From Pyxidicoccus xibeiensis (GTDB lineage Bacteria; Myxococcota; Myxococcia; Myxococcales; Myxococcaceae), in contig NZ_JAJVKV010000003.1 in NCBI RefSeq assembly GCF_024198175.1, forward strand, positions 1,054,001 to 1,118,000: a DNA stretch of 64,000 nucleotides. The letters are read 5' to 3'. Position numbers and translations under genes: made by a program. Shown piece by piece: positions 17,383-26,250 of the stretch. Numbering within the stretch: position 1 is the first letter of the stretch; the number at the start of each line of letters is the position of its first letter. The notes beneath the pieces were generated by a model. It ran no database searches. It had not been told where the DNA came from and worked only from the letters and a program-made list of their open reading frames with translations.

Positions 17383-18750
17383 ATGGCGAAGGCGAAGACG
17401 CACTACTCCTGCCAGGCGTGCGGGTACCAGACGGCGAAGTGGCTCGGGAAGTGCCCGGACTGCGGCGCGTGGAGCTCGCTGGTGGAGGAGACGGAAGCGA
17501 AGGTGGACGACAAGCGCCCGGCGTGGGGCGCTTCGGGCGGGGCGACGCGGCCGGTGCTGCTCAAGGAGGTGAGCGGCGAGACGGAGACGCGCCGCCGCAC
17601 GGGCATCGCCGAGTTCGACCGGGTGCTGGGCGGCGGCGTGGTGGGCGGCTCGCTGGTGCTGCTGGGCGGAGACCCGGGCATCGGCAAGTCCACGCTGCTC
17701 CTGGCGGCGCTGGACAAGCTGGCGCGCCACGGGCCGGTGCTCTACGTGTCGGGTGAGGAGAGCCTGCGGCAGACGAAGATGCGCGCCGAGCGGCTTCGGG
17801 TGGAGGGCGACGCCATCCACCTGTTCGCGGAGACGGACGCGGAGCGGGTGCTGGCGGCGACGGAGGCGCTGAAGCCGCAGGCGCTGGTGGTGGACTCCAT
17901 CCAGACCATGTACCTGCCGGAATTGGGCAACGCGCCGGGCAGCATCACCCAGGTGCGCGAGGTGGCGGGCCGGCTGATGGCGTACGCCAAGCGCTCGGGG
18001 GTGCCCACCTTCCTGGTGGGCCACGTGACGAAGGAGGGCTCCATCGCGGGCCCGCGCGTGCTGGAGCACATGGTGGACACCGTCCTCTACTTCGAGGGCG
18101 AGCGGGGGCACCCGTTCCGAATCCTGCGGGCGCACAAGAACCGCTTCGGCTCCACCAACGAGATTGGCGTCTTCGAGATGAAGGGCGCGGGGCTGGTGGA
18201 GGTGGCGGACCCGTCCGCGCTCTTCCTGTCGGAGCGGCCGGTGGGCAAGTCCGGCAGCGTGGTGACGAGCACGCTGAACGGCACGCGGCCGCTGCTGGTG
18301 GAGGTCCAGGCGCTGGTGGCGCCCACGGGCTACGGCACCGCGCGGCGCACGGCCATCGGCGTGGACGGCAACCGGGTGGCGCTGCTGGCGGCGGTGCTGG
18401 AGAAGAAGGAGGAGATTCCGCTGGTGGGCTGCGACTTGTTCGTCAACGTGGCGGGCGGCATGCAGCTCAACGAGCCGGCGTGTGACCTCGCGGTGTGCGC
18501 GGCGCTGGTGAGCAGCCTGCAGAACCGGCCGCTGGACGCGAAGACGCTGGTGCTGGGCGAGGTGGGCCTGGCGGGCGAGGTGCGCGCGGTGGGCCAGGTG
18601 GAGCCGCGACTGGCGGAGGCCGCGAAGATGGGCTTCCAGCGCGTGGTGATGCCGGCGGGCAGCGCACGGCGGCTGGAGAAGGGCGCCTCCAAGATGCAGG
18701 TGGTGGGCGTGGAGACGCTCGGCGAGGCGCTGTCGGCGATGTTCGACTGA
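17383..18750 (+). CDS. radA: DNA repair protein RadA/Sms
   Basis: 455 aa, full length. Branch-migration helicase-like ATPase of recombinational repair. The N-terminal C4 zinc finger is CQACG...CPDCG (about residues 10-28). The RecA-like core has Walker A GGDPGIGKST and the RadA-specific KNRFGSTNEIGVF motif. A Lon-like C-terminal domain follows (SVVTSTLNGTRPLLVEVQALV onward), with LALV/CDLAVCAAL-type core. The ATG of MAKAKTHYSC is at the family's usual start. Two TTGACA hexamers 14 bp apart lie about 80-95 bp upstream, but without a convincing -10. Confidence 0.96.
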   Translation: MAKAKTHYSCQACGYQTAKWLGKCPDCGAWSSLVEETEAKVDDKRPAWGASGGATRPVLLKEVSGETETRRRTGIAEFDRVLGGGVVGGSLVLLGGDPGIGKSTLLLAALDKLARHGPVLYVSGEESLRQTKMRAERLRVEGDAIHLFAETDAERVLAATEALKPQALVVDSIQTMYLPELGNAPGSITQVREVAGRLMAYAKRSGVPTFLVGHVTKEGSIAGPRVLEHMVDTVLYFEGERGHPFRILRAHKNRFGSTNEIGVFEMKGAGLVEVADPSALFLSERPVGKSGSVVTSTLNGTRPLLVEVQALVAPTGYGTARRTAIGVDGNRVALLAAVLEKKEEIPLVGCDLFVNVAGGMQLNEPACDLAVCAALVSSLQNRPLDAKTLVLGEVGLAGEVRAVGQVEPRLAEAAKMGFQRVVMPAGSARRLEKGASKMQVVGVETLGEALSAMFD

Positions 18751-18804
18751 CCAGGGCCATCAGCGCCCCATGGCTCGGCATCCTCCGTGCAGTCGCGGCA
18801 CGGG

Positions 18805-19461
18805 ATGAGAGCACTGACTCTTGCCTGCGTCTTCCTGACCACGCTGAGCACGCAAATCGCCGTGGCCGAAGAGCCGCACCCCGGCTCCGACGCCGCTCCC
18901 GTACGGCTGCTGCGGCCCGACTACCGCACCCTTCTTGGCATCACCCTGGGGAAGTCCTCCTTCGAGGAAGTCCAGCGTGAGTTCGGGCCAACCCGGGTGC
19001 TCGACCATGGAAGCGACTGCGGGCACACCCAGCGGCTCTGCTACGCGTCCAGTCACCAGGGCGACACCACGACCCTGCTCTTCAGTCGCAGTCATGGACG
19101 TGAGCTGACGGGCTTCGTCCTGCTCCACCAGCGGCCGGCAGAGCTGGCCGAAGCGGACTGCACGGCCACTCCTCGTGTGCATCGCAAGCTCACCACTGCG
19201 AGCAACTTGCGCCTGGGGCTGTCCGCTGAGCGTGTGCGGCAGGCAGTGCCCTTCTCGGCAAAGGAACTGCGGGAGAGCACCCTGCCGTATCAGAGCGTCG
19301 AGCGGCTGAGCTCCTCCGAAGAGCCCGAGGGCTTGAGCCGCTGCGTTCCCTATGAAGGGCCCCCCAGGGTTGGCACCGGGACGGAGTGCATCACCTCGAA
19401 GCTGAGCTTCGAAGCGGACAGCCTCACAGGGCTGTCCGTGGACCACCTCATTGTGTTCTGA
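18805..19461 (+). CDS. Secreted protein of unknown function
   Basis: 218 aa from the ATG of MRALTLACVFLTT; a GTG six codons earlier would spoil the signal peptide. The signal peptide (1-22, cut near AVA-EE) points to the periplasm. The mature part has LLGITLGKSSFEEVQREFGPT, the kind of start seen in small BamE/SmpA-like or invasion-associated beta proteins (G-x-S/T-x-x-E-V-x-x-x-FG). It has four Cys, which may pair. Codon use is less GC-biased than radA next door, suggesting an accessory gene. The BamE-like resemblance is a hint only. Confidence 0.5.
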   Translation: MRALTLACVFLTTLSTQIAVAEEPHPGSDAAPVRLLRPDYRTLLGITLGKSSFEEVQREFGPTRVLDHGSDCGHTQRLCYASSHQGDTTTLLFSRSHGRELTGFVLLHQRPAELAEADCTATPRVHRKLTTASNLRLGLSAERVRQAVPFSAKELRESTLPYQSVERLSSSEEPEGLSRCVPYEGPPRVGTGTECITSKLSFEADSLTGLSVDHLIVF

Positions 19462-19876
19462 AACGCGCGCCCGACTCCTTCGTGCGCTGCATTCGAGGGA
19501 TGGCCACGGTGCACGATTGCAGCCTTGGGGCCCGGCGAGCGGACGGGCGTGCGCCGTATCACTGCAACGCTGATACAGCAGGCAAGGAAGACACTGGCCC
19601 TCCCCGGGGTCCCCAGGCGCTGTCTCGAATGAGAACCAGTGCCTTGCACTCCTGGCTGGCTTCCCTGCTGACCACCGTGCGAAGTGCCGAAATGACTCAC
19701 AACGCTCCTTGAAAGTCGACGGCCGGGTTTGGTGTTTGTGGTCCCACTTGCCAGGCACCCCTTGCACGCCCGCCATCTCCGGCGCGGCGGTTGAGCAGAC
19801 AGGGACCCCTTCCGCCCGTTGATGGCGGAGCAGCGGGGTCTTCTGTCGGCTCACAATCCCTGGCTGCTGGAGCCCC
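19462..19876. other. 415-bp gap with no gene seen
   Basis: No reading frame here shows codon bias, a ribosome site or a recognisable protein. The GC content is a little below the window average, as in the secreted-protein gene just before it. It must contain the promoter of the chitinase-like gene, and might be decayed accessory DNA. I see no tRNA, IS end or repeat. Confidence 0.5.
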
Positions 19877-22075
19877 ATGAGAAAGCAGCTCAAGTGGTTC
19901 ATGTTGGCCGTTGGCGTTCAGGCCGCCGCATGCGGTGGCGCATCCGAATTTCAAGGCATGACTCCGGAGGGCGCCGCCCCGGAAGTTCCCGCCCCCGAAG
20001 CCTCTCCTCCCGACGCCACGCTCCGCACCGTCGAAGCCGCCGCGGTGGGCGACACGACGCTGTACGCCGACGCGCTCGGCACGGGCTGGGCGGACTGGTC
20101 CTGGGCCACGCGCAACCTCGCGGTGACGACGCCCGTGGCCTCCGGCACGCGGGCTCTCTCCGCGACGTTCGGCCCCTGGACGGGCCTCTACTTCCACAAC
20201 GCGGGCGTGCCCACCGCCGGGCTCGAGTTCCTGGAGCTCCAGGTCCACGGCGGCGTGACGGCCAATCCCACCCTCACCGCGTATGCCAGCGTCGCCAACC
20301 AGGCGCGCCCCACGGTGGGCGTCAACCGGTACTGTGACGGCGGCACCATCAAGGCCGGAGCCTGGACGCGCTGCCGCGTGCCGCTGTCGGCGCTCGGCGC
20401 GGCCAACGTCACCCTGGACGGCATCGTCCTGATGGAGGGCGCCGGCCGCACGCTGCCGGTGGTGTACTTCGACAACCTCCGCCTCGGCGCCGCCGCGACC
20501 GCGCCGTCGGTGCCGGCCGGGCTGACGGCCACGCCGTCCGCCGTGGACGTCGCCCTGTCGTGGAACACCGTCACCGGCGCGACGGGCTACCACGTCTATC
20601 GCTCGCCGACGCAGACGGGCACGTACACGAAGCTGACCGCGGCCCCCGTCACCACCGCGGCCTACCGTGACGCCGCCGTCTCCTCCGGCGCCACGTACTG
20701 GTACGCGGTGTCCGCGGTGGGCACCGGCGGAGAGAGCGCTCGCACCACGGCCATCTCCGTCGTCGTCCGGCCCCCGCAGCAGACGGTCAGCGTCGCCGTG
20801 ACGCCCACCAGCGCGTCGCTCACCACGGGCGCCACGCGCGCCTTCACGGCCACCGTGACGGGCAGCACCAACACCGCCGTCACCTGGTCCGCCACGGGCG
20901 GCACCATCACCAACGCCGGCCAGTACACCGCGCCGGGGACGGCGGGCACCTACCAGGTCACCGCCACCGCCCAGGCGGACACCACCAAGAGGGCCACCGC
21001 CACCGTCACCGTCACCGCGCCCACGCCGGGTGGCACCGGCAAGTGGGTGTCCGGCTACTACACCGGCTGGAACGCGGACATGTACCCGCCGGAGAAGGTG
21101 GACTTCAGCGCGATGACGCACATCATGGTCGGCCGCGCCACGCCCCGCCCGGACGGCACGCTGAGCACCGCCTTCGACAACTCGAATGGCCCGGCCATGG
21201 CGCGCACGCTGTCGACGCGGGCCCACGCGGCCGGACGCAAGGCCATCATCATGGTGGGCGGCGCCGGTGAGCACGCCAACTGGGTGGGCGCGGCCTCCAA
21301 CGCGAACCGCGCGAAGTTCGTGCAGAACCTCCTCTCCGCCATGGACAGCCTCGGCTACGACGGGCTCGACATCGACTGGGAGCCCGTGGAGGCGGCCGAC
21401 AAGCCCAACCTGCTCGCGCTGGTGAAGGAGCTGCGCGCGGCCCGGCCCAACATGCTGCTCACCTTCCCCATCGGGTGGATCAACACCAACATGCCCGGTG
21501 ACGCGGACCCCTGGTTCGCGCAGCTGGCGCCCTACCTGGACCAGATCAACGTCATGTCCTACGAGATGATTGGCCCGTGGGACGGCTGGCAGTCCTGGTA
21601 CACCTCCGCGCTGTACGCGCACGCCGGCAACCGCCCCACGTCCGTCTCCGCCAGCCTCCAGGGCTGGGCGAACGCGGGCATCCCCAAGGCGAAGCTGGGC
21701 ATGGGCATCCCCTTCTACGGGATGGCCTGGCGCAACATCACCGGCCCCTACCAGAACTTCACCAACTGGTCCGACTACGTGGGCAGCGACAACTCCTTCA
21801 CGTACAAGAAAATCCTCCAGCTCTCCGCCTCCGGCACGTACCAGTGGGACGCGGTGGCCGGCGCCAGCTGGGTGAAGTTCAACACGCCCGTGGAGGACGG
21901 CACCGTGCGGTGGATTTCCTATGACAGCCCGCAGGCCATCGCCGCCAAGGGCGCGTACGCCCGCGACAACGGCTACGGCGGCACCATCATCTGGACCATC
22001 AACCAGGGCTGCACCGACCCGGTCACCGGCGCCAACCCGCTGCTGAGCGCGGTGAAGGACGCCTTCCTGAAGTAG
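19877..22075 (+). CDS. GH18 chitinase-like lipoprotein with Fn3 and Ig-like modules
   Basis: 732 aa. The signal peptide ends in QAAAC (Cys19), probably a lipobox. Modules in order: a carbohydrate-binding-like beta domain (about 55-210, DTTLYADALGTGW to VVYFDNLRLG), a fibronectin type III domain (about 215-295), a Big_2-like Ig domain (about 297-380), then a GH18 catalytic barrel (about 390-732). The active-site motif DGLDIDWEP is intact, with the acid Glu at residue 502; the NVMSYEMIG and late WTINQG patches also match the family. It should hydrolyse chitin or related GlcNAc polymers outside the cell, in keeping with predation on fungi or use of exopolymers. Confidence 0.88.
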   Translation: MRKQLKWFMLAVGVQAAACGGASEFQGMTPEGAAPEVPAPEASPPDATLRTVEAAAVGDTTLYADALGTGWADWSWATRNLAVTTPVASGTRALSATFGPWTGLYFHNAGVPTAGLEFLELQVHGGVTANPTLTAYASVANQARPTVGVNRYCDGGTIKAGAWTRCRVPLSALGAANVTLDGIVLMEGAGRTLPVVYFDNLRLGAAATAPSVPAGLTATPSAVDVALSWNTVTGATGYHVYRSPTQTGTYTKLTAAPVTTAAYRDAAVSSGATYWYAVSAVGTGGESARTTAISVVVRPPQQTVSVAVTPTSASLTTGATRAFTATVTGSTNTAVTWSATGGTITNAGQYTAPGTAGTYQVTATAQADTTKRATATVTVTAPTPGGTGKWVSGYYTGWNADMYPPEKVDFSAMTHIMVGRATPRPDGTLSTAFDNSNGPAMARTLSTRAHAAGRKAIIMVGGAGEHANWVGAASNANRAKFVQNLLSAMDSLGYDGLDIDWEPVEAADKPNLLALVKELRAARPNMLLTFPIGWINTNMPGDADPWFAQLAPYLDQINVMSYEMIGPWDGWQSWYTSALYAHAGNRPTSVSASLQGWANAGIPKAKLGMGIPFYGMAWRNITGPYQNFTNWSDYVGSDNSFTYKKILQLSASGTYQWDAVAGASWVKFNTPVEDGTVRWISYDSPQAIAAKGAYARDNGYGGTIIWTINQGCTDPVTGANPLLSAVKDAFLK

Positions 22076-22352
22076 CGGAAGTCCCCAGTCCCGGGCTGGC
22101 GCAAGCGCCGGCCCGGGACACAGCCGCCACACCCGCTGGCGGAGCGCCTCCCCACCCCTCTCCTGAGCGGCGAGGGGACGCCCGCCCGGCCGCTCCCACA
22201 GGCGTTGGGCGCACACGGCCATCGGACGGCCGGCAGCGATGAAAGGTGGCCACGGCACGGTTGTGTGTTCTCCTCAGCGACGGACGAGGAGAACATTGGA
22301 CGACAGCCACGACCTCGCTTCGGGCACCGGGGGCATCACCTACACCCGAGGT

Positions 22353-23477
22353 ATGTCCCCCGCCCGGGACACGGAGGACCAGCTCCGGCTGCTCATCGCC
22401 AGCGTCACCGACTACGCCATCCTGACGCTCGATGAGCGGGGCTACATCGCCAGCTGGAACCCGGGGGCGGAGCGCATCAAGGGCTACCGGGCCGAGGAAA
22501 TCCTGGGCCAGCACTTCAGCCGGTTCTACCCGCCGGAGGACGTGGCCCGGGGCAAGCCCCGATGGGAGCTGGAGCAGGCCGTCCGCAAGGGCCGCTTCGA
22601 GGACGAGGGCTGGCGCGTGCGCAAGGACGGCACCCGCTTCTGGGCCAACGTCGTCATCACCGCCCTCTTCGGCGAGGACGGGCTGCTGCGCGGCTTCGGC
22701 AAGGTGACGCGCGACTTCACCCAGCGGAAGGAAGCCGAGGAGCAGCGCGAGCTGGACCGCCTGCGCGAGGCCCTGCGCATCCGCGACGAGTTCCTGTCCG
22801 TCGCCTCCCACGAGCTGAAGACGCCGCTCACGCCCCTGCAGCTCAGGCTGACCAGCCTGCAGCGCACCCTCGAGAACAATCCGGAGTCCCTGTCCGGGGA
22901 GCGGCTGGCCCGGGACCTGGACGTCGCGAACCGCCAGGTGCGCAAGCTCGCGGACCTCATCGAGGACCTGCTGGACGTGTCGCGCCTCAGCGTGGGCAAG
23001 CTCCTGGTGGAGCCCGAGCCCGTGGACCTCACCGCGCTCACCCGCGAGGTGCTGGTGCGCTACGGGCCCCAGGCGGCGCAGGCCGGCTGCCTCATCGACG
23101 TCGAGGCCCCGGGGCCCATCGAGGGCCGGTGGGACCGGCGGCGGCTCGACCAGGCCGTGACGAACCTCGTCACCAACGCGATGAAGTACGGGGCCGGCAA
23201 GCCCATCCACGTCCGGGTCGGCGTGGACGAGGGCCTGGCCGTGCTGAGGGTGCGGGACGAGGGCATCGGCATCGCCCCGGAGCATCAGCACCGCATCTTC
23301 GAGCGCTTCATGCGCGCGGTCTCCGAGCGCAACTATGGCGGGCTGGGCCTGGGCCTCTTCATCACCCAGCAGATTGTCGAGGCCCACGGCGGGAGCATCG
23401 ACGTCCAGAGCCAGCCGGGCCAGGGCGCGGCCTTCATCCTCCGGCTGCCACTCGCCCCTCCTCCGCGCGGCAACTGA
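22353..23477 (+). CDS. Soluble PAS-domain sensor histidine kinase
   Basis: 374 aa from the ATG of MSPARDTEDQL (GAGG just upstream); a longer frame exists from 22239 but its lead looks untranslated. A PAS domain (about 8-125: YAILTLDERGYIASWNPGAERIKGY, then a PAC segment FGKVTRDFTQRK) is followed by a short coiled linker. HisKA comes next (SVASHELKTPLTPL, phospho-His) and then HATPase_c (N box TNLVTNAMKYG, G1 DEGIGI, G2 GLGLGLF). No membrane segment, so it senses a cytosolic cue. No response regulator is adjacent, making it an orphan kinase, common in myxobacteria. Confidence 0.9.
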   Translation: MSPARDTEDQLRLLIASVTDYAILTLDERGYIASWNPGAERIKGYRAEEILGQHFSRFYPPEDVARGKPRWELEQAVRKGRFEDEGWRVRKDGTRFWANVVITALFGEDGLLRGFGKVTRDFTQRKEAEEQRELDRLREALRIRDEFLSVASHELKTPLTPLQLRLTSLQRTLENNPESLSGERLARDLDVANRQVRKLADLIEDLLDVSRLSVGKLLVEPEPVDLTALTREVLVRYGPQAAQAGCLIDVEAPGPIEGRWDRRRLDQAVTNLVTNAMKYGAGKPIHVRVGVDEGLAVLRVRDEGIGIAPEHQHRIFERFMRAVSERNYGGLGLGLFITQQIVEAHGGSIDVQSQPGQGAAFILRLPLAPPPRGN

Positions 23478-23478
23478 C

Positions 23479-23516
23479 GGGCCCGGCGCCGTCCGTTCCG
23501 CGACGTCACCGGGCCC
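23479..23516. terminator. Hairpin between convergent genes
   Basis: GGGCCCGG at 23479-23486 pairs with CCGGGCCC at 23509-23516. It lies right after the kinase stop and 17 bp before the end of the convergent DHFR-like gene, where a two-way terminator would be expected. No T-run is present on either side. Confidence 0.35.
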
Positions 23517-23533
23517 CGCGCCTCATGGAGGAC

Positions 23534-24127
23534 TCACTCCGCCGGGGGCATTCCCGGCGGCGTCACGACGTTCGTCCCCGGCGCGCCCTCGGGCAGCACG
23601 GCGTAGCGCAGCAGCAGCACGCCATTCTTGTAGACCTTGGTGGACAGCAGCTCGAGGCTCTTGAAGCCCTTCAGCTTCGAGGAGAGGGGGACACCCGAGC
23701 CCAGCAGCAGCGGGCTCAGCTTCACCAGCACCTCGTCGACGAGCCCCGCCTCCAGCAGGAGGGACGCGAGCTGGTTGCCGCCGCACAGGTAGATGTCCTT
23801 GCCCTCCTGCACCTTCAGCTCCCGGACGACGCCCGTGGCATTCTCCGAGACGAGCTTCACCTTCGGGTGCGGGCGCTCCTTCATGGTGCGCGTGAAGACA
23901 TACGGCACCATGTTCGGATAGGGGTCCGCCGCCCCCTGCTTCAGGCCGAGCTCATACGTGCGGCGGCCCAGCAGGACGGTGTCGTACGTGGCGAAGGAAG
24001 CGATGTAGTCACTGATGTGCTCGCTGTCCTTCACGAGGCGCTCCTGCAGGAAGGCGCCGTAGCTGTCGTCCTCGTGGGCGATGAAGCCGTCGAGGCTGGA
24101 AGCGACGTGGTATTTGACTTTACGCAT
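23534..24127 (-). CDS. Dihydrofolate reductase-fold (RibD C-terminal-like) protein
   Basis: 197 aa from the ATG of MRKVKYHVASSLDGFIA, with GGAGC 8 nt upstream; longer readings lack homology-like sequence. The start is the classic RibD-C/YyaP pattern (VASSLDGFIA). It has LLGRRTYELG, the NADPH-side IYLCGGNQLASLLLEAGLVDE (conserved GG) and a late strand pattern LLRYAV. These proteins bind NADPH, but the stand-alone members have no settled substrate. It is not a true FolA or RibD, since there is no deaminase domain and the motifs are of the YyaP branch. Confidence 0.82.
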   Translation of the reverse strand: MRKVKYHVASSLDGFIAHEDDSYGAFLQERLVKDSEHISDYIASFATYDTVLLGRRTYELGLKQGAADPYPNMVPYVFTRTMKERPHPKVKLVSENATGVVRELKVQEGKDIYLCGGNQLASLLLEAGLVDEVLVKLSPLLLGSGVPLSSKLKGFKSLELLSTKVYKNGVLLLRYAVLPEGAPGTNVVTPPGMPPAE

Positions 24128-24301
24128 ACAGAAAGCTCCAAAGGCTGCGCGTGCGCCCGGAACACAGGGCGACATGGGAATGGATTCGCTGCGGGACTCG
24201 GACGGGAGCCAGACACTCGGAAGGCAGCCCACGACGCAGCCACGGCCAGGTTGCCGGGGCGAAGGGGGCGGTCACGAAGCGCTGGTTAGCGGGAGGAGAT
24301 C

Positions 24302-24442
24302 ATGGGGCGACGCCGTGAGGCGCCGGAAGAAACAGTAACCACACCTTCCGTGCAGGCGCAACCCCAACCATCCGCAAGCTCGCACGGGGAGGCGCGTGAA
24401 TATCTTCAATGGCAGTGCGTCCAGACAAGCGCGGCCCGATGA
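24302..24442 (+). CDS. Possible 46-codon small gene in the 366-bp gap
   Basis: An ATG preceded by GGGAGGAGATC, one of the better ribosome sites in the window, opens a 46-codon frame starting MGRRREAPEE and ending 51 bp before the DUF4476 gene. The peptide is polar, with no signal or membrane segment. Codon bias is weak. It may be a small protein, a leader peptide for the next gene or chance. Nothing else is evident in the gap between the divergent DHFR-like and DUF4476 genes. Confidence 0.25.
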   Translation: MGRRREAPEETVTTPSVQAQPQPSASSHGEAREYLQWQCVQTSAAR

Positions 24443-24493
24443 AACACCGCTGCCCCTGATTCCGCACACCCCGCCTCAATCCAAGGACTCCGC

Positions 24494-25180
24494 ATGAACC
24501 CGCTGGCCCGCGCCGTGATTGCCTCTTCGCTGTTCCTCTCCTCCGTGTCCTTCGCGCAGGACGTGGAGATGAACATGGATGTGCAGGTCGACGACTCGGA
24601 GATGCCCTCGACCCGCATCAAGGTGAAGGGCATGGGTCCGAATGGCGAGGAGGAAGGCGTGGACATGAAGGTCCAGGCCGGCGGCAGCCACGTGGGCGTG
24701 GAGATGAAGGTGAAGGGTGGCGAGCGGCCCTATCCCGAGCGCGAGGAGAAGCGGGAGCGCCGAGACCGCCGCGAGGAGGTGCGTCACGAGGAGCGCGAGG
24801 CGCGGCCGGTGCGCGGCTACGCGTCCGAGCCCGCCTTCCGCGACTGTGGCACCGGCGAGGACCCGGGCTGCACCCTGAGGCGGGACGGCCAGCTCGCGAT
24901 GGACGCGGAGACGTTCCGCGGCGTCCTGCAGGCGCTGAAGAGCACGGGCAACGAAATCACCCGCGAGGAGATGGCGGAGAAGATGTTCAAGCGGAACTAC
25001 CTCACCGCGAAGCAGTTCGGCCTGGTGCTGGACCTGTTCAACAACGAAATCACCCGCCTGGACGTGGCGAAGACCGCGGCGCCCCACGTGGTGAACCCGC
25101 AGCACTCGCTGGGCTTCGCCTCCAAGTGGAACAACTCCATCTCCGGCGACGAGTACGTCGAGCTGATGACGGCCCAGTAG
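24494..25180 (+). CDS. Secreted DUF4476 protein
   Basis: 228 aa. Signal peptide 1-21 (cut after SFA-QD). A repetitive acidic stretch (VEMNMDVQVDD, then VDMKVQAGG and VEMKVKGG; about 24-75) is followed by a highly charged Arg/Glu linker (about 78-105). The C-terminal DUF4476-like domain (about 130-228) is mostly helical: MDAETFRGVLQALKS, ITREEMAEKMFKRNYLTAKQ, then FASKWNNSISGDEYVEL. The domain is frequent in myxobacteria and Bacteroidetes and has no known activity. It may bind a partner in the periplasm. Confidence 0.72.
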   Translation: MNPLARAVIASSLFLSSVSFAQDVEMNMDVQVDDSEMPSTRIKVKGMGPNGEEEGVDMKVQAGGSHVGVEMKVKGGERPYPEREEKRERRDRREEVRHEEREARPVRGYASEPAFRDCGTGEDPGCTLRRDGQLAMDAETFRGVLQALKSTGNEITREEMAEKMFKRNYLTAKQFGLVLDLFNNEITRLDVAKTAAPHVVNPQHSLGFASKWNNSISGDEYVELMTAQ

Positions 25181-25340
25181 CCAGCCGCCGCCTCCATGCC
25201 CGGGGCCCGGTCATCCTCTCGGGAGGGTGCCGGGCCCTTCGCCTTCCCGGCCCTTCACACCGGGCGGCGCGTCACAACGTCCGCCCGCGCTGTCCGCCCG
25301 CGAGGGGGCACCGGCGCTCCTCCGACCACGAGGAGCCATC

Positions 25341-26192
25341 ATGCGAGACCAGGAGACGTACATCGCGGGCACGGGCCGAGCCCCCAGGGCCGACCCCACG
25401 CTGCAACAGGGCGCGACGGGCGCCGCCGTCATCGAGCTGCAGACGCTGCTCGCCCGGGCGGGCTTCAGCCCCGGCACCATCGACGGAGACTTCGGCGCGA
25501 GGACGAAGACGGCGGTGATGGACTTCCAGCGCGCGCGGGGCCTGGTGGCGGACGGCATCGTCGGCTCGCGCACCTGGGAGGCGCTACGGGCCCCCGCGCC
25601 CGCGCCGGTGACGGGCCTGCGCTCGAAGATTGTCGCGGAGGCGCAGTGGGCGGTCGCCAATGCCGGCGGCATCCACTACCAGCAGCTGCGCCCCATGGAC
25701 GGCCTCGGCCAGCGCCGCAAGCTGCCGCTGAACACGGACTGCTCCGCGTTCGTCACGCTCTGCTACAAGTGGGCGGGCGCGGCGGACCCCAACGGCCTGG
25801 GCTACAACGGCCAGGGCTACACCGGCACGCTGCTGGGCCACCTCACCGGCGTCCCGCAGTCGCAGGTGAAGCCAGGGGACCTGTGCCTCTGGGCCCGCAA
25901 CGGCAAGGGCGAGCACGTGTCCATGGTGCTGGAGCCGGGCAGCGACCCGCTGCTCATCTCCCACGGCGAGGAGTCCGGCCCCTACACCGTCCGCTTCTCC
26001 GCCTCCAACCGCTACCACGCGGGCGCCAGCGTCCACTGGCTGCGGCTGCCCTCGGTGGACGGAGCCCGCGAGGCCGCGCCCCAGCTGCGCGGCATGAGGA
26101 CGGCCCCGCAGGCCCAGGTGAGCGGCGAGACGGACGGGCCCAGCGAGGGCGGACTGGCGCGGGAGGCGGTGCGGGAACCCGTCATCCACTGA
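25341..26192 (+). CDS. Peptidoglycan-binding NlpC/P60-like lysin without signal peptide
   Basis: 283 aa from the ATG with AGGAG 3 nt before the CATC spacer. An N-terminal PG_binding_1 domain (about 23-82: GATGAAVIELQTLLARAG...TIDGDFGARTKTAVMDFQ) is followed by a papain-like NlpC/P60 or CHAP-type fold. The nucleophile is likely C134 (TDCSAFV) with H192 (GEHVSMV) as the base. It should cut peptide bonds in cell-wall stem peptides. There is no signal peptide or membrane segment, so export would need a non-Sec route or lysis, as for phage endolysins and contractile-system effectors. No phage genes surround it. Confidence 0.78.
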   Translation: MRDQETYIAGTGRAPRADPTLQQGATGAAVIELQTLLARAGFSPGTIDGDFGARTKTAVMDFQRARGLVADGIVGSRTWEALRAPAPAPVTGLRSKIVAEAQWAVANAGGIHYQQLRPMDGLGQRRKLPLNTDCSAFVTLCYKWAGAADPNGLGYNGQGYTGTLLGHLTGVPQSQVKPGDLCLWARNGKGEHVSMVLEPGSDPLLISHGEESGPYTVRFSASNRYHAGASVHWLRLPSVDGAREAAPQLRGMRTAPQAQVSGETDGPSEGGLAREAVREPVIH

Positions 26193-26250
26193 CGCCCGCC
26201 GCGGACAGGAGGGCCCCGGCGCCCGGGCTCGGCTAGAGTCCGGCGCGCAC

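Noticed and set aside
19462..19876. Degenerate insertion sequence in the gap before the chitinase-like gene
   Set aside because: No terminal inverted repeats, target duplication or transposase motif could be seen; it is left as plain intergenic DNA.
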